A DNA stretch of 32,495 nucleotides from Sulfurisoma sp. (lineage in GTDB: Bacteria > Pseudomonadota > Gammaproteobacteria > Burkholderiales > Rhodocyclaceae). The notes under the pieces are model-generated. The model had not been told where the DNA came from. It did no database searches and saw nothing but the letters and a program-made list of their open reading frames with translations. The position numbers and the translations under genes were made by a program. Shown here one piece after another: positions 9,009 to 17,700 of this stretch; within the stretch, counting starts at the first letter, position 1, and every line of letters begins with the position of its first letter. The stretch is taken from assembly GCA_030691075.1 (NCBI GenBank), contig JAUYFI010000094.1, forward strand, positions 1 through 32,495, in the 5' to 3' direction.

Positions 9009-9514
9009 TGCAGCGCGCCTACATTGCGCTGGGAGCCAACCTCGGCAATCCGGCGGCCACCCTCAACGACGCCATCGACGCCCTGGTCTGCTTGCGCGGC
9101 TCGGTGTTCCTCGCCATGTCCTCGCTCTACCGCACGGCCCCCGTCGGTCTCAAGCGCCAGCCCGATTTCATCAACGCCGTGGTCGCCGTCAAGACGCATC
9201 TGACGCCGGGCGAAATGCTCGACGAACTGTTCGCGCTGGAAGCCCGCTTCGGCCGCCGGCGCGATCCGGGCAGCGGGAAGAACGCCCCGCGCACGCTCGA
9301 CCTCGACCTGCTGCTCCACGGCGACGCGGTGCAAAGCGACCCCGGCCTGACCCTGCCGCACCCGCGCATGCATGAGCGCGCCTTCGTGCTGGCGCCGCTG
9401 CTCGAGATCGCGCCCGAGGTCGAAATCCCCGGCCTCGGCCGCGCGGCGGAACTGCTCGCGCGCTGCGCCGGGCAGCGCATCCACCGCCTCGAACCCCGCG
9501 CCGTCGAGGCATGA
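9005..9514 (+). CDS. folK: 2-amino-4-hydroxy-6-hydroxymethyldihydropteridine pyrophosphokinase
   Basis: FolK transfers pyrophosphate from ATP to hydroxymethyl-dihydropterin in folate synthesis. The N-terminal YIALGANLGNP, the central LYRTAPVG.....PDFINAVV and the signature RRRDPGSGKNAPRTLDLDLLL are all family-typical. Two adjacent ATGs (9005 and 9008) are possible starts giving 169 or 168 residues; most homologues begin MxxAYIALGANLG, so 9008 is equally likely. The frame is open upstream but that region is inside pcnB. No strong ribosome-binding site is seen; the preceding mini-ORF might supply ribosomes by coupling. Confidence 0.93.
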   Translation: MMQRAYIALGANLGNPAATLNDAIDALVCLRGSVFLAMSSLYRTAPVGLKRQPDFINAVVAVKTHLTPGEMLDELFALEARFGRRRDPGSGKNAPRTLDLDLLLHGDAVQSDPGLTLPHPRMHERAFVLAPLLEIAPEVEIPGLGRAAELLARCAGQRIHRLEPRAVEA

Positions 9515-9560
9515 GAACCTTGTGTATCCTTGACGCCATCGCCTTCATCTTCCGCTCGCC

Positions 9561-10376
9561 ATGACCTATCTCGCCAGCAACAAGCCGGTCGCCCTGCCCG
9601 AACTGGCGCGGATGAAAAAGGACGGCGAGAAGATCGCCATGCTCACCGCCTACGATGCCAGCTTCGCCGCGCTCCTCGACCGTTGCGGCGTCGATGTCAT
9701 CCTCGTCGGCGATTCGCTCGGCAACGTCATCCAGGGCAAGACCTCGACGCTGCCGGTAACCATCGAGCAGATGATTTATCACACCGAGTGCGTCGGCCAC
9801 ATCGTAAACCGCGCCATGGTGGTGGCCGACATGTCCTTCGGCAGCTATCAGGAATCGAAGGAGCAGGCGCTGCGCAATGCCGCGCGTCTGCTGGCCGCCG
9901 GCGCCGAGATGGTCAAGCTCGAGGGCGGCGAGGTCATGGCCGAGACGGTGCATTTCCTGGTCGAGCGTGGCATCCCGGTCTGCGCTCACATCGGCCTCAC
10001 GCCGCAGTCGGTGCATGCGCTCGGCGGCTACCGCGTGCAGGGTCGCACCGATGCCTCGGCCTCCCGCATGAAAGCCGATGCCCGGGCGCTGGAAAACGCC
10101 GGCGCCTCGCTGATGGTGCTGGAAATGGTGCCGGCGCAACTCGCCGCCGAAATCACCCGGAGCCTCGCCGCCTGCGCCACCATCGGCATCGGCGCCGGAC
10201 TGGCCTGCGACGGCCAGGTGCTGGTACTGCACGACATGCTCGGCATCTATCCCGGCAAGAAGGGCCGCTTCGTCCGGGACTTCATGGCTGCGGCACAAAG
10301 CATCGACGGCGCCGTCAGCGCCTACGTCAAGGCCGTCAAGGACGGCAGCTTTCCCGCGCCCGAACACTCCTATTGA
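9561..10376 (+). CDS. panB: 3-methyl-2-oxobutanoate hydroxymethyltransferase
   Basis: PanB makes ketopantoate from ketoisovalerate and methylene-tetrahydrofolate, the first committed step to pantothenate. The 271-residue length is typical. Metal and substrate motifs visible include [42 protein letters not shown] and [11 protein letters not shown]. It precedes panC and panD, so the complete pantothenate branch is here, with the folate enzyme FolK just upstream. A BrnTA-type module is placed between panB and panC. Confidence 0.97.
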   Translation: MTYLASNKPVALPELARMKKDGEKIAMLTAYDASFAALLDRCGVDVILVGDSLGNVIQGKTSTLPVTIEQMIYHTECVGHIVNRAMVVADMSFGSYQESKEQALRNAARLLAAGAEMVKLEGGEVMAETVHFLVERGIPVCAHIGLTPQSVHALGGYRVQGRTDASASRMKADARALENAGASLMVLEMVPAQLAAEITRSLAACATIGIGAGLACDGQVLVLHDMLGIYPGKKGRFVRDFMAAAQSIDGAVSAYVKAVKDGSFPAPEHSY

Positions 10377-10410
10377 CGTCTTGCCAAGTGCATGTATAAT
10401 ATGCATACAC
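10373..10410 (+). promoter_or_regulatory. Promoter and palindromic operator of the BrnTA remnant
   Basis: The -35 box TTGACG (10373-10378) is formed over the panB stop codon and is followed after 16 bp by a perfect -10 box TATAAT (10395-10400). An imperfect palindrome with ends GTG/CAC (10388-10410) covers the -10 box and is a plausible BrnA operator. The base composition is much richer in A+T than the flanking genes. Confidence 0.6.
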
Positions 10411-10416
10411 GAAAAC

Positions 10417-10534
10417 ATGAACATCGAATTCGGCCCCGCCAAGAACAAGATCAACATTCGCAAGCACGGAATCGATCCGGGTGATCTCCGCCAGGCCGGC
10501 GGAGCCACGCGAGCGCAAGAACCACGAAGGGTGA
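10417..10534 (+). pseudogene. brnT: BrnT toxin gene with internal deletion
   Basis: The start encodes MNIEFGPAKNKINIRKHGID, which matches the N terminus of BrnT ribonuclease toxins. After this the frame is lost, but from 10478 another frame encodes RVISARPAEPRERKNHEG and a stop at 10532-10534, which matches a BrnT C terminus. The middle of the usual protein of about 90 residues, roughly 50 codons, is missing, so the joined halves are out of frame. In the first frame translation would run to 10539 and give only 40 residues. An active toxin is not expected. The promoter and the antitoxin gene remain intact. Confidence 0.75.
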
Positions 10535-10535
10535 T

Positions 10536-10787
10536 GTGATGAAAGCCGGTTACGATTTCAGCAAGGGCAAGCGTGGCGCCGTCCTGCCGGCGAAAGGAAA
10601 GACCCGCATCACGCTGTACCTTGATGACGATGTTCTCGCGATGTTCCGCGAGCAGGCGGACAAGGCCGGTCGCGGCTACCAAACACTGATCAACGAGGCG
10701 CTGCGCAGTATCATTGCGCCCGAAGTCACGCCCGTGACCATCGAAACCCTGCGCCGCGTGCTGCGCGAGGAACTGCACGCAGCCTGA
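10536..10787 (+). CDS. brnA: BrnA-type antitoxin
   Basis: This protein of 82-83 residues begins YDFSKGKRGAV, then carries KTRITLYLDDDVLAMFREQADKAGRGYQTLINEALRSII, the ribbon-helix-helix region of BrnA antitoxins. BrnA normally neutralises BrnT and represses the operon. Either GTG at 10536 or ATG at 10539 can be the start; both overlap the end of the broken toxin reading frame. The antitoxin looks complete, so the module is now an orphan antitoxin behind a strong promoter. It may still control that promoter, and read-through could affect panC only 15 bp downstream. Confidence 0.85.
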   Translation: MMKAGYDFSKGKRGAVLPAKGKTRITLYLDDDVLAMFREQADKAGRGYQTLINEALRSIIAPEVTPVTIETLRRVLREELHAA

Positions 10788-10802
10788 ACGGCTGTTTCAA
10801 AT

Positions 10803-11630
10803 ATGCGCATCCACTCCACCATCGCCGGCCTGCGCGCCGCGCTCGACGACGGCGGCCGCGTCGCCCTGGTGCCCACCATGGGCAACCTGCACGCGGGCCA
10901 CATCGCGCTGATGACGCAGGCGCGCGGCCAGGCCGACACGGTGGTCGCCACCCTCTTCGTCAACCGCCTGCAGTTCCGTCCGGGCGAGGACTTCGAAAGC
11001 TATCCGCGCACCTTCGCCGACGACTGCGAAAAGCTGGCCGACGCTTACGTCGATCACCTCTTCGCGCCGACCGAGGCCGAGATGTACCCGCGGCCGCAGG
11101 GCTACCACGTCGAACCGCCGGCGGAACAGGCCGGCATCCTCGACGGCGAATTCCGCCCCGGCCACTTTCGCGGCGTCGCCACGGTGGTGATGAAGCTGTT
11201 CCAGATCGTCCAGCCCGATGTCGCCCTGTTCGGCAAGAAGGACTACCAGCAGCTGATGATCATCCGCAACATGGTGCGCGAGTTCAACTTGGCCGTGGAA
11301 GTCGGCGCTGGCGAGACGGTGAGAGCCAGCGACGGCCTGGCCCTGTCGTCGCGCAACGGCTATCTCGGCGAGGCCGAACGGGCCGAGGCGCCACGCCTTT
11401 TCCGCACTCTGACGAAGGTGGTAGAAGCCATCCACGCCGGCAACCGTGATTTTTCCGGGCTGGAGAGCGAGGCCATGAGTGATCTGGCCCGCCACGGCTG
11501 GGTTCCCGACTATGTTGCAGTGCGTGAAAAAAATGATCTACAATCACCAACCGCTCACGATTCCGGGTTGGTGGTTCTGGCTGCGGCGCGCTTAGGCCGC
11601 ACACGCCTGATCGACAACCTGGAAGTTTAG
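10803..11630 (+). CDS. panC: Pantothenate synthetase
   Basis: PanC joins pantoate and beta-alanine with ATP. The 275-residue protein has the ATP motif [15 protein letters not shown], the pantoate-site [19 protein letters not shown] and [16 protein letters not shown], followed by [12 protein letters not shown]. In the family the segment before DGLALSSRN reads close to VEVVGVPTVRA; here it reads [11 protein letters not shown], because a copy of the dispersed repeat occupies those codons without altering the length. The rest of the protein is well conserved, so activity is likely but not certain. The gene follows the BrnA antitoxin and precedes panD. Confidence 0.95.
   Translation: MRIHSTIAGLRAALDDGGRVALVPTMGNLHAGHIALMTQARGQADTVVATLFVNRLQFRPGEDFESYPRTFADDCEKLADAYVDHLFAPTEAEMYPRPQGYHVEPPAEQAGILDGEFRPGHFRGVATVVMKLFQIVQPDVALFGKKDYQQLMIIRNMVREFNLAVEVGAGETVRASDGLALSSRNGYLGEAERAEAPRLFRTLTKVVEAIHAGNRDFSGLESEAMSDLARHGWVPDYVAVREKNDLQSPTAHDSGLVVLAAARLGRTRLIDNLEV
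11297..11321 (-). repeat. Dispersed repeat copy 4 (inside panC)
   Basis: Read on the minus strand this copy matches 15 of 17 core bases and six of eight extension bases. It encodes VGAGET in panC where relatives have a conserved VGVPT-type segment. Confidence 0.75.
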
Positions 11631-11736
11631 GATCCGGCGATGCGCTCAGGCCGGCAGGATCCAGCAGCGCCAAGGATGGGGTGAATGCGCAACATCGCCC
11701 CGGTTGTTGATGCCTTTGCCTGAGAAAGGATCGACC

Positions 11737-12120
11737 ATGCAACGCATGATGCTCAAATCCAAGCTGCACCGCGTGACGGTGACGCAAGCCGAACTCCACT
11801 ACGAGGGTTCCTGCGCCATCGACGAAAACCTGCTCGACGCCGCCGACATCAAGGCCTACCAGCAGATCGAGATATGGAACGTCAACAACGGCGAGCGCTT
11901 CACCACCTACGCCATCAAGGCCGAACGCGGCTCCGGCACCATCTCGGTGAACGGCGCCGCCGCGCGGCTGGCTTCGCCCGGCGACCTGCTGATCATCGCC
12001 ACCTTCGCCATGTACAACGAGATCGAACTCGCCAAGTTCGAGCCGGATCTCGTGTATGTCGATGCGAAGAACCGCATCACCCACCACAGCAGGCAGATTC
12101 CGGCGCAGGCGGCGGCGTAA
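11737..12120 (+). CDS. panD: Aspartate 1-decarboxylase
   Basis: PanD makes beta-alanine from aspartate for PanC. It is a pyruvoyl enzyme that self-cleaves between Gly24 and Ser25; with the ATG at 11737 the site HYEGSC falls exactly at 24/25, as in E. coli, which fixes this start over the upstream in-frame ATG at 11704. A good ribosome-binding site (AAAGGA) lies 6 bp before it. Tyr58-region and Arg54-region sequences ([15 protein letters not shown]) and [12 protein letters not shown] are present. The length is 127 residues. It closes the panBCD group and is followed by a strong terminator. Confidence 0.96.
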   Translation: MQRMMLKSKLHRVTVTQAELHYEGSCAIDENLLDAADIKAYQQIEIWNVNNGERFTTYAIKAERGSGTISVNGAAARLASPGDLLIIATFAMYNEIELAKFEPDLVYVDAKNRITHHSRQIPAQAAA

Positions 12121-12142
12121 CGCCACCGCCGGCCGTTCGTGG

Positions 12143-12169
12143 AAAGCCCGCCGCGCGCGGGCTTTTTTT
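12143..12169 (+). terminator. Intrinsic terminator after panD
   Basis: AAAGCCCGC and GCGGGCTTT form a GC-rich stem around a short CG-rich loop, followed by seven T. It lies 22 bp after the panD stop and ends the long plus-strand run. Confidence 0.85.
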
Positions 12170-12190
12170 GTCTCAAGGGATGCCGAAGGG

Positions 12191-12280
12191 AGCCTGTGGT
12201 TCGACCGTTCGACAGGCTCACGGCTCACCATGATCGGACTCCTCCCATCCCCGTTCGCCCTGAGTAGCGTGTCGAAGGGT
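12191..12280. repeat. REP-like palindromic element, second copy
   Basis: AGCCTGT (12191-12197) and ACAGGCT (12212-12218) form a hairpin around TTCGACCGTTCG-like sequence. A second arm at 12250-12280 reads CCGTTCGCCCTGAGTAG and then GTGTCGAAGGG. It belongs to the same family as the element at 3276-3380. Its right end coincides with the point where the ATPase fragment on the minus strand loses homology. Confidence 0.65.
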
Positions 12281-12511
12281 AGTTTGCGTACCAAGTGCCC
12301 GGATCCAGATTTCGATCATAGATGGGCGGATAGATTTCCTTGTGAATGGCTTCGTCCGGCGTGTTCGGCAATAGACCCGCACGGCGCAGTTCCGCGGCGG
12401 TGAATGGCAGCAGGTTGAGCAAGGCGACGCGCCCGGCGAGGTTTTGGGTGATGCCGGAAAGCAGCCCGAACTGCCGCGATCCGGTGAGGATGAAGTGACC
12501 AGGACGCCGCA
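12279..12511 (-). pseudogene. Fragment of an AAA/DUF4143-type ATPase
   Basis: On the minus strand this piece encodes RRPGHFILTGSRQFGLLSG, continues through AGRVALLNLLPF, and ends with a segment PPIYDRNLDPGTWYANY. The first part closely parallels [17 protein letters not shown] in the intact ATPase at 18933-20123. The Walker A region is absent at the 5' side and everything after WYANY is replaced by the REP-like element, so both ends of the gene are lost. It is a remnant of a second ATPase of the same family. Confidence 0.75.
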
Positions 12512-12744
12512 TCGGCTTCCGAAACTGGATGATGGCCTCGCGCCGCTTGGTGGAAACTGTCATCGGCCAGCTTGCCGAGCGCTTCCAGATCGAAAACAAT
12601 CGGGCGCGCGATCCGTGGCGTCTCGTCCCCCGCCTTTATCGCAAAGTCGCGGCGCATACCCTTTGCCTCCCGCTTAACCGGCAACCCGGCAGACCACAAC
12701 TCCCGTTCGATGGCTTGGTTACCGTCTGAAAGTTGCACATCGCG

Positions 12745-13397
<653 letters not shown>

Positions 13398-13439
13398 TCA
13401 GGCACCTTGAGATGGTCACTTAAGCGGTTATTATTCGCC

Positions 13440-13468
13440 TTATTGGTCATCTAGTAAAGGCGTTATCC
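13440..13468 (-). promoter_or_regulatory. Candidate promoter of the Phd/PIN module
   Basis: On the minus strand TTTACT (13463-13468) and AATAAT (13440-13445) are separated by 17 bp, about 46 bp before the antitoxin ATG. The region is much richer in A+T than its surroundings. The match to the sigma-70 consensus is moderate. Confidence 0.4.
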
Positions 13469-13487
13469 ATCTTCATCCTGCGGTAGC

Positions 13488-14519
13488 CTACCGTCTCGGT
13501 AACCGTGCGGCCCAATCGACGGTCCGTTCCAGGCCCAGCGAGAGAGGTGTCAATATGTCCAAGCCGAGTTCGCCCCGCGCTTTTTGAATATCCGGAACGT
13601 AACGGTCGGGTAAGCCTGTCGTTGGCGCGTGGGCTATTTCGACCGTTACCCCGCAGGTGGTTGCGGCAACTTGCCGCGCCAGTTCGGCGAGACCGATCGC
13701 TCGATCCGAGCCGACGTTATAGGGTTGGTTGGGCTTGCCTTTGAGCAGGAGAGTGACCAGCCAGATGGCGAGGTCGGCGGCATAAAGGTAACTGCGCACG
13801 GGGGTGCCGTCGCCGTGAATGCGGATCGGGCCGCCTTCGATCGCGTCGCGAATGAAACTGCCGATGGCGAACTTCTCGGTGAACGGCAGGTGGGGGCCGT
13901 AAAAGGAGAAGCCGCGGGCGATGATGCATTCGACCTCGGGGGTGAGGGCGCACATCAGCTCGGACATGCGCTTTATCTCGCCGTAGGTTGAGGCGCGGTG
14001 CTGCGGGTTCGGGGCGCCGGGGTAGGTTTCCGGGATATGACCCAATTCCGGTGGTTGGCGGCCATAGACCGCGCCTGAACTCGCCAGTAGCAGACGCCGG
14101 GCGCGGCAAATGCGGGCGAATTGCAGGATGCGCTGGGTGCCGAGCAGCGTGGTCAGGGTCAGTGCCGTGTCGCCAGCGCCGAGTTTTTCGGCGGATGCCG
14201 TGGCGAGATGAATAACGTAGTCGAACGTCCCGTCGGGAAAAACGAAGTCCATTGTGTCGCCGGTCAGCCACGCGAATTCTGGCCGGACGGCCAGATGGGG
14301 CATCCGTGCCAGAAAGCTCGCCGGGTCGCGGCTCAGCACCGTAACGCCAACGCCGACTTTTAGCGTGTCGTTGGCGGCGGCAATGGCTTCCAGCAACCAG
14401 ACGCCGAAGAAGCCGGTGCCGCCGGTGATAAATATTCGCGTGCCGGCCAGTTCGCGCCAGATGTCACCGGTGTGGGCGAGGATGTGATCGAGGTCGGCGG
14501 CGGGAACGCTGGCAGCCAT
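13488..14519 (-). CDS. NAD-dependent epimerase/dehydratase, probable CDP-sugar modifying enzyme
   Basis: This 343-residue short-chain dehydrogenase of the extended type has the Rossmann motif FITGGTGFFGVWLLEA (near residue 32) and a catalytic YGEIK (Tyr-x-x-x-Lys). It is the last of four overlapping genes rfbF-rfbG-rfbH-this one, so it most likely acts on the CDP-4-keto-3,6-dideoxyhexose made by the first three as a 4-reductase or epimerase. It does not closely resemble the classical RfbJ abequose synthase, so the final sugar is not known. A copy of the dispersed repeat encodes KVGVGVTV just after the first Rossmann helix. Its start overlaps the rfbH stop (TGATG). Confidence 0.75.
   Translation of the reverse strand: MAASVPAADLDHILAHTGDIWRELAGTRIFITGGTGFFGVWLLEAIAAANDTLKVGVGVTVLSRDPASFLARMPHLAVRPEFAWLTGDTMDFVFPDGTFDYVIHLATASAEKLGAGDTALTLTTLLGTQRILQFARICRARRLLLASSGAVYGRQPPELGHIPETYPGAPNPQHRASTYGEIKRMSELMCALTPEVECIIARGFSFYGPHLPFTEKFAIGSFIRDAIEGGPIRIHGDGTPVRSYLYAADLAIWLVTLLLKGKPNQPYNVGSDRAIGLAELARQVAATTCGVTVEIAHAPTTGLPDRYVPDIQKARGELGLDILTPLSLGLERTVDWAARLPRR
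14337..14361 (+). repeat. Dispersed repeat copy 5 (inside the epimerase gene)
   Basis: This copy matches 16 of 17 core bases and differs at three positions in the 5' extension. On the gene strand it reads KVGVGVTV. Confidence 0.7.
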
Positions 14520-15832
14520 CAGAAACCGATGCCGAGGAACTCGCCGATCCGATCGGCGGCGTAGTCGAGCATTTCGGTCGTCAGACCCGGATACACGCCG
14601 ATCCAGAAGCTGCGTTCGGTGATGATGTCGGCATTCGACAGCGCGCCGGCGACGCGGTAGTCGCGACCGTGCATGTAGGGTTGGCGCGTGACGTTGCCGG
14701 CGAACAGCAATCGCGTGCCGATCTTGTGCTGATCGAGGTAGCGCAGCAGGTCCACGCGGGCGCAGGGCGCGTTCTCGCGCAGGGTGAGGAGGAAGCCGAA
14801 CCAGGACGGTTCGCTGTTCGGTGTGGCTTCGGGCAAGATGAGAAATTCATCGCATGCCTGCAGCCGCTCTCGCAGATGGGCGAAGTTGCGCCGCCGCGCG
14901 GCGATGAACTCGTCGAGCCGTGCCATCTGCGCCACGCCCAGTGCGGCCTGCATGTCGGTGAGCTTGAGGTTGTAGCCGGCGTGGGCATAGGTGTATTTGT
15001 GGTCGTAGCCGCAGGGCAGGTTCCCCAGTTGCCAGCCGTAGCGCTTGCCGCAGGTGTTGTCCTTGCCCGGGGCGCAATAGCAGTCGCGGCCCCAGTCGCG
15101 GAAGGATTCGATGGCGCGCGCCAGCAGCGGGTCGTCGGTGAATACCGCGCCGCCCTCGCCGGTGGTGATGTGGTGGGCCGGGTAGAAACTGAGCGTGCCG
15201 ATGTGGCCGAAGCTGCCGACGCTGCGGCCGTGCAAGGTCGAACCGAAGGCGTCGCAGCAGTCTTCGATCAGCCACAGGCCGTGCCGGTCGGCAAGTTCGC
15301 GCAGCGCGATGGCGTCGAAGGGGTTGCCCAGCGCGTGGGCGAGCATGATGGCGCGGGTGCGCGGGCCGATGGCGGCGGCGATGGCTTCCGTGCTCGGGTT
15401 GTAAGTGGGCAGGGTCGAGTCGACGAAGACGGGGATCAACCCGTTCTGCAAAATTGGATTGATGGTGGTCGGGAAACCGGCGGCGGCGGTGATGACTTCG
15501 TCGCCGGGCTTCAGCGCGCGTTCGTCCAGTAGCGGCGAGGTGAGCGCCGAGAGCGCGAGCAGATTGGCGGACGAACCGGAATTGACGGTGAGCGCGCGTG
15601 CCACGCCGATGCGCGTGGCGATTTGTTTTTCGAACTCATCGTTGAAGCGGCCGGTGGTCAGCCAGCCGTCGAGCGCGGCGTCGACCAGGGCAACATAGGC
15701 CGCGGCGTCGAGCACCTTTCCGGCGGGCGGCACGGCATGCTGGCCGGGAACGAAGGGTGCGCGCTGCTCCTTTTGCGCGGCATAGTCGCGCACCTGGGCG
15801 AGAATCCGTTGTCGTTGTTCGTCGAGTGTCAT
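14519..15832 (-). CDS. rfbH: CDP-4-keto-6-deoxy-D-glucose 3-dehydrase (RfbH/E1)
   Basis: RfbH (E1) removes the 3-hydroxyl of CDP-4-keto-6-deoxyglucose using pyridoxamine phosphate and a [2Fe-2S] cluster. The 437-residue protein has the aminotransferase fold with [13 protein letters not shown] and EDCCDAFGS. At the usual Schiff-base lysine it carries histidine, in [14 protein letters not shown], the hallmark of E1. The cluster cysteines lie in the [18 protein letters not shown]...LPCGYDHKY segment. It overlaps rfbG by 4 bp. The partner reductase (E3) is not in the window. Confidence 0.93.
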   Translation of the reverse strand: MTLDEQRQRILAQVRDYAAQKEQRAPFVPGQHAVPPAGKVLDAAAYVALVDAALDGWLTTGRFNDEFEKQIATRIGVARALTVNSGSSANLLALSALTSPLLDERALKPGDEVITAAAGFPTTINPILQNGLIPVFVDSTLPTYNPSTEAIAAAIGPRTRAIMLAHALGNPFDAIALRELADRHGLWLIEDCCDAFGSTLHGRSVGSFGHIGTLSFYPAHHITTGEGGAVFTDDPLLARAIESFRDWGRDCYCAPGKDNTCGKRYGWQLGNLPCGYDHKYTYAHAGYNLKLTDMQAALGVAQMARLDEFIAARRRNFAHLRERLQACDEFLILPEATPNSEPSWFGFLLTLRENAPCARVDLLRYLDQHKIGTRLLFAGNVTRQPYMHGRDYRVAGALSNADIITERSFWIGVYPGLTTEMLDYAADRIGEFLGIGF

Positions 15833-16902
15833 GGCGTCGCGGTGTAGTCGTCGATCTGGGCGAGAGTCAGGGCGCGAATGCGGTCGCTGTCGTTGGCGCT
15901 GGCATGCCAGGCGCGATACCAGTCCAGCGTACGCCGCAGGGCGTCATCGGTAGACCAGCGCGGGCGCCAACCAAGCACCTCGCGCGCCTGTGCGGCGTCG
16001 AGGCGCAGCGTGTTCGTTTCCTTCTGGAAGTTGGCCTGGGTGAACTCGATGCGAGCACTGTTGTCCCACAGACGGGCGCAGCGCTCGGCGACCTCGCCCA
16101 CGGTGAGATGGTCGGTCGCGGCCGGGCCGAAGTTCCAGCCTCGGGCGAAGCGGGCACTATCCCTGCCGCATAATTGTTCCGCCAGCAGCAGGTAGCCGGC
16201 CAGGGCTTCGAGCACATGTTGCCAGGGCCGGATCGCACCCGGCATGCGCAGCGACAGGGGTTGGCCCGCAAGAAAGGCGCGGGCGATGTCGGGCAGCAGC
16301 CGGTGCGTCGACCAGTCGCCGCCGCCGACGACGTTGCCGGCGCGGGCCGTGGCGATGCGGGGCGAGTTGTCGGCGTCGAAGAACGAGTTGCGCCACGAGG
16401 CAGTGGCGATTTCGGCGCAGCTCTTGCTCGCGCTGTAGGGGTCCTTCCCGCCCAGCGGATCGCCTTCGCGCAGCGGTACATCGGCGGGCGAGGGCGCATA
16501 GCACTTGTCGCTGGTGACGATGACGGCCGCTTCGACTCGCGGGCATTCGCGGATGGCGTCGAGCAGGTTGATCGTTCCGGTGAGGTTGGTGGCGAAGGTG
16601 TCGCGCGCAAAGCGGTAGCCGTCCGCCACGGTCGCTTGTGCGGCGAGATGAAACACGATGCTGGCGCCGCTGTCGCGCAGTGCGCCGGCAAGCGCATCGT
16701 AGTCGCGGATGTCGCCGTGCAGGGAGGTGATGCCATCGGCAACCCGGGCGACCTCGAACAGGCTGGGCTGCGTCGGCGGAGCCAGCGAGAACGCCGTGAC
16801 GCCAGCGCCGACTTTTTGCAGCCACAGCGCCAGCCAAGCGCCCTTGAATCCGGTGTGGCCGGTGAGGAAGACGCGGCGGCCCTTCCAGAAGTCCGGGTTC
16901 AT
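15829..16902 (-). CDS. rfbG: CDP-glucose 4,6-dehydratase
   Basis: RfbG converts CDP-glucose to CDP-4-keto-6-deoxyglucose with tightly bound NAD. The 357-residue protein starts [21 protein letters not shown], the family signature, and has TSDKCYAP and the catalytic YSASK. The chosen ATG overlaps the rfbF stop by 4 bp; the frame is open further upstream but that part is inside rfbF and not protein-like. A copy of the dispersed repeat encodes KVGAGVTA where relatives read close to SLGAEVTG, with no change in length. The gene overlaps rfbH. Confidence 0.94.
   Translation of the reverse strand: MNPDFWKGRRVFLTGHTGFKGAWLALWLQKVGAGVTAFSLAPPTQPSLFEVARVADGITSLHGDIRDYDALAGALRDSGASIVFHLAAQATVADGYRFARDTFATNLTGTINLLDAIRECPRVEAAVIVTSDKCYAPSPADVPLREGDPLGGKDPYSASKSCAEIATASWRNSFFDADNSPRIATARAGNVVGGGDWSTHRLLPDIARAFLAGQPLSLRMPGAIRPWQHVLEALAGYLLLAEQLCGRDSARFARGWNFGPAATDHLTVGEVAERCARLWDNSARIEFTQANFQKETNTLRLDAAQAREVLGWRPRWSTDDALRRTLDWYRAWHASANDSDRIRALTLAQIDDYTATP
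16792..16816 (+). repeat. Dispersed repeat copy 6 (inside rfbG)
   Basis: The 17-base core is exact, with two mismatches in the extension. On the gene strand it is read as KVGAGVTA in the second strand of the Rossmann fold. Confidence 0.85.
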
Positions 16903-17669
16903 GCCCACAGCTTCCAGGGTGCGTCGCCGCCGGCCCAGAGTTCTTCCAGATGGTTTTTGTCGCGCAGCGTGTCCATCGGTTGCCAGAAGCCGTCGTGGCG
17001 GAAGGCGGCCAACTGCCCGGCGGCGGCCAGGCGCTGCATGGGTTCCTTTTCCCACAGCGTGTCGTCGCCGGCGATGGGGTCGAGAGCCGTTGGCGAGAGC
17101 ACGAAGAAGCCGCCGTTGATCCAGTCGCCGTCGCCCCTCGGTTTTTCCTGGAAGCCGCGCACTCGCGTGCCGTCCAGATCGAAGCGGCCGAAACGTGCCG
17201 GCGGGCGTACGGCGGTGACCGTGGCCAGGCACTGTTCCTGTCGATGAAAAGCGAGCAGCGTGCCGATGTCGATGTCGGCGACGCCGTCGCCGTAGGTCAT
17301 GCAGAACTCGTTGTCACCGACGAGGTGCCGGATGCGCCGCAGGCGGCCGCCGGTCTGGGTTTGGTCGCCAGTGTCGATCAGCGTGATGTTCCACGGCTCG
17401 GATGGGTTCTGGTGCAGATCCACCCGGTTTTGCGCCAGATTGATCGTCACGTCGGAGGTATGCAGGGCGAGGTTGGCGAAATACTCCTTCACCATGTAAC
17501 CCTTGTAGCCCAGGCAGATCACGAAATCGGTGATGCCGAAATGGGCGTAGCCCTTCAGGATGTGCCAGAGAATCGGCTTGCCGCCGATATCGACCATGGG
17601 CTTGGGGCGGGTGGCGGTTTCTTCGCTCAGCCGTGTGCCGAGTCCGCCAGCGAGAATGACTGCTTTCAT
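16899..17669 (-). CDS. rfbF: Glucose-1-phosphate cytidylyltransferase
   Basis: RfbF makes CDP-glucose from CTP and glucose 1-phosphate, the first step to CDP-3,6-dideoxyhexoses. The 256-residue protein has the nucleotidyltransferase signature MKAVILAGGLGTRLSEET...RPKPMVDIGGKPILWHI, then TYGDGVADID and the conserved GFWQPMDTLRDK near the end. I chose the ATG that gives the family N terminus MKAVILAGG; an in-frame ATG 39 bp upstream (17708) overlaps the permease stop and could be used by coupling. rfbF-rfbG-rfbH overlap tightly and form one unit for an O-antigen or similar surface sugar. Confidence 0.94.
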   Translation of the reverse strand: MKAVILAGGLGTRLSEETATRPKPMVDIGGKPILWHILKGYAHFGITDFVICLGYKGYMVKEYFANLALHTSDVTINLAQNRVDLHQNPSEPWNITLIDTGDQTQTGGRLRRIRHLVGDNEFCMTYGDGVADIDIGTLLAFHRQEQCLATVTAVRPPARFGRFDLDGTRVRGFQEKPRGDGDWINGGFFVLSPTALDPIAGDDTLWEKEPMQRLAAAGQLAAFRHDGFWQPMDTLRDKNHLEELWAGGDAPWKLWA

Positions 17670-17700
17670 GGGGTATCCCGCTTGCACGGAGAAAGGTTTG

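Larger units (their letters stand above)
12121..12744. other. Decayed intergenic stretch between panD and vapC
   Basis: This stretch of about 620 bp has no intact gene. In order it holds the panD terminator, a REP-like palindrome, and a fragment of a DUF4143-type ATPase on the minus strand. From about 12515 to 12738 there is an open minus-strand frame starting MQLSDGNQAIERELWSAG that I do not recognise and that runs out of frame into the ATPase fragment; it may be another gene remnant. Confidence 0.6.
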
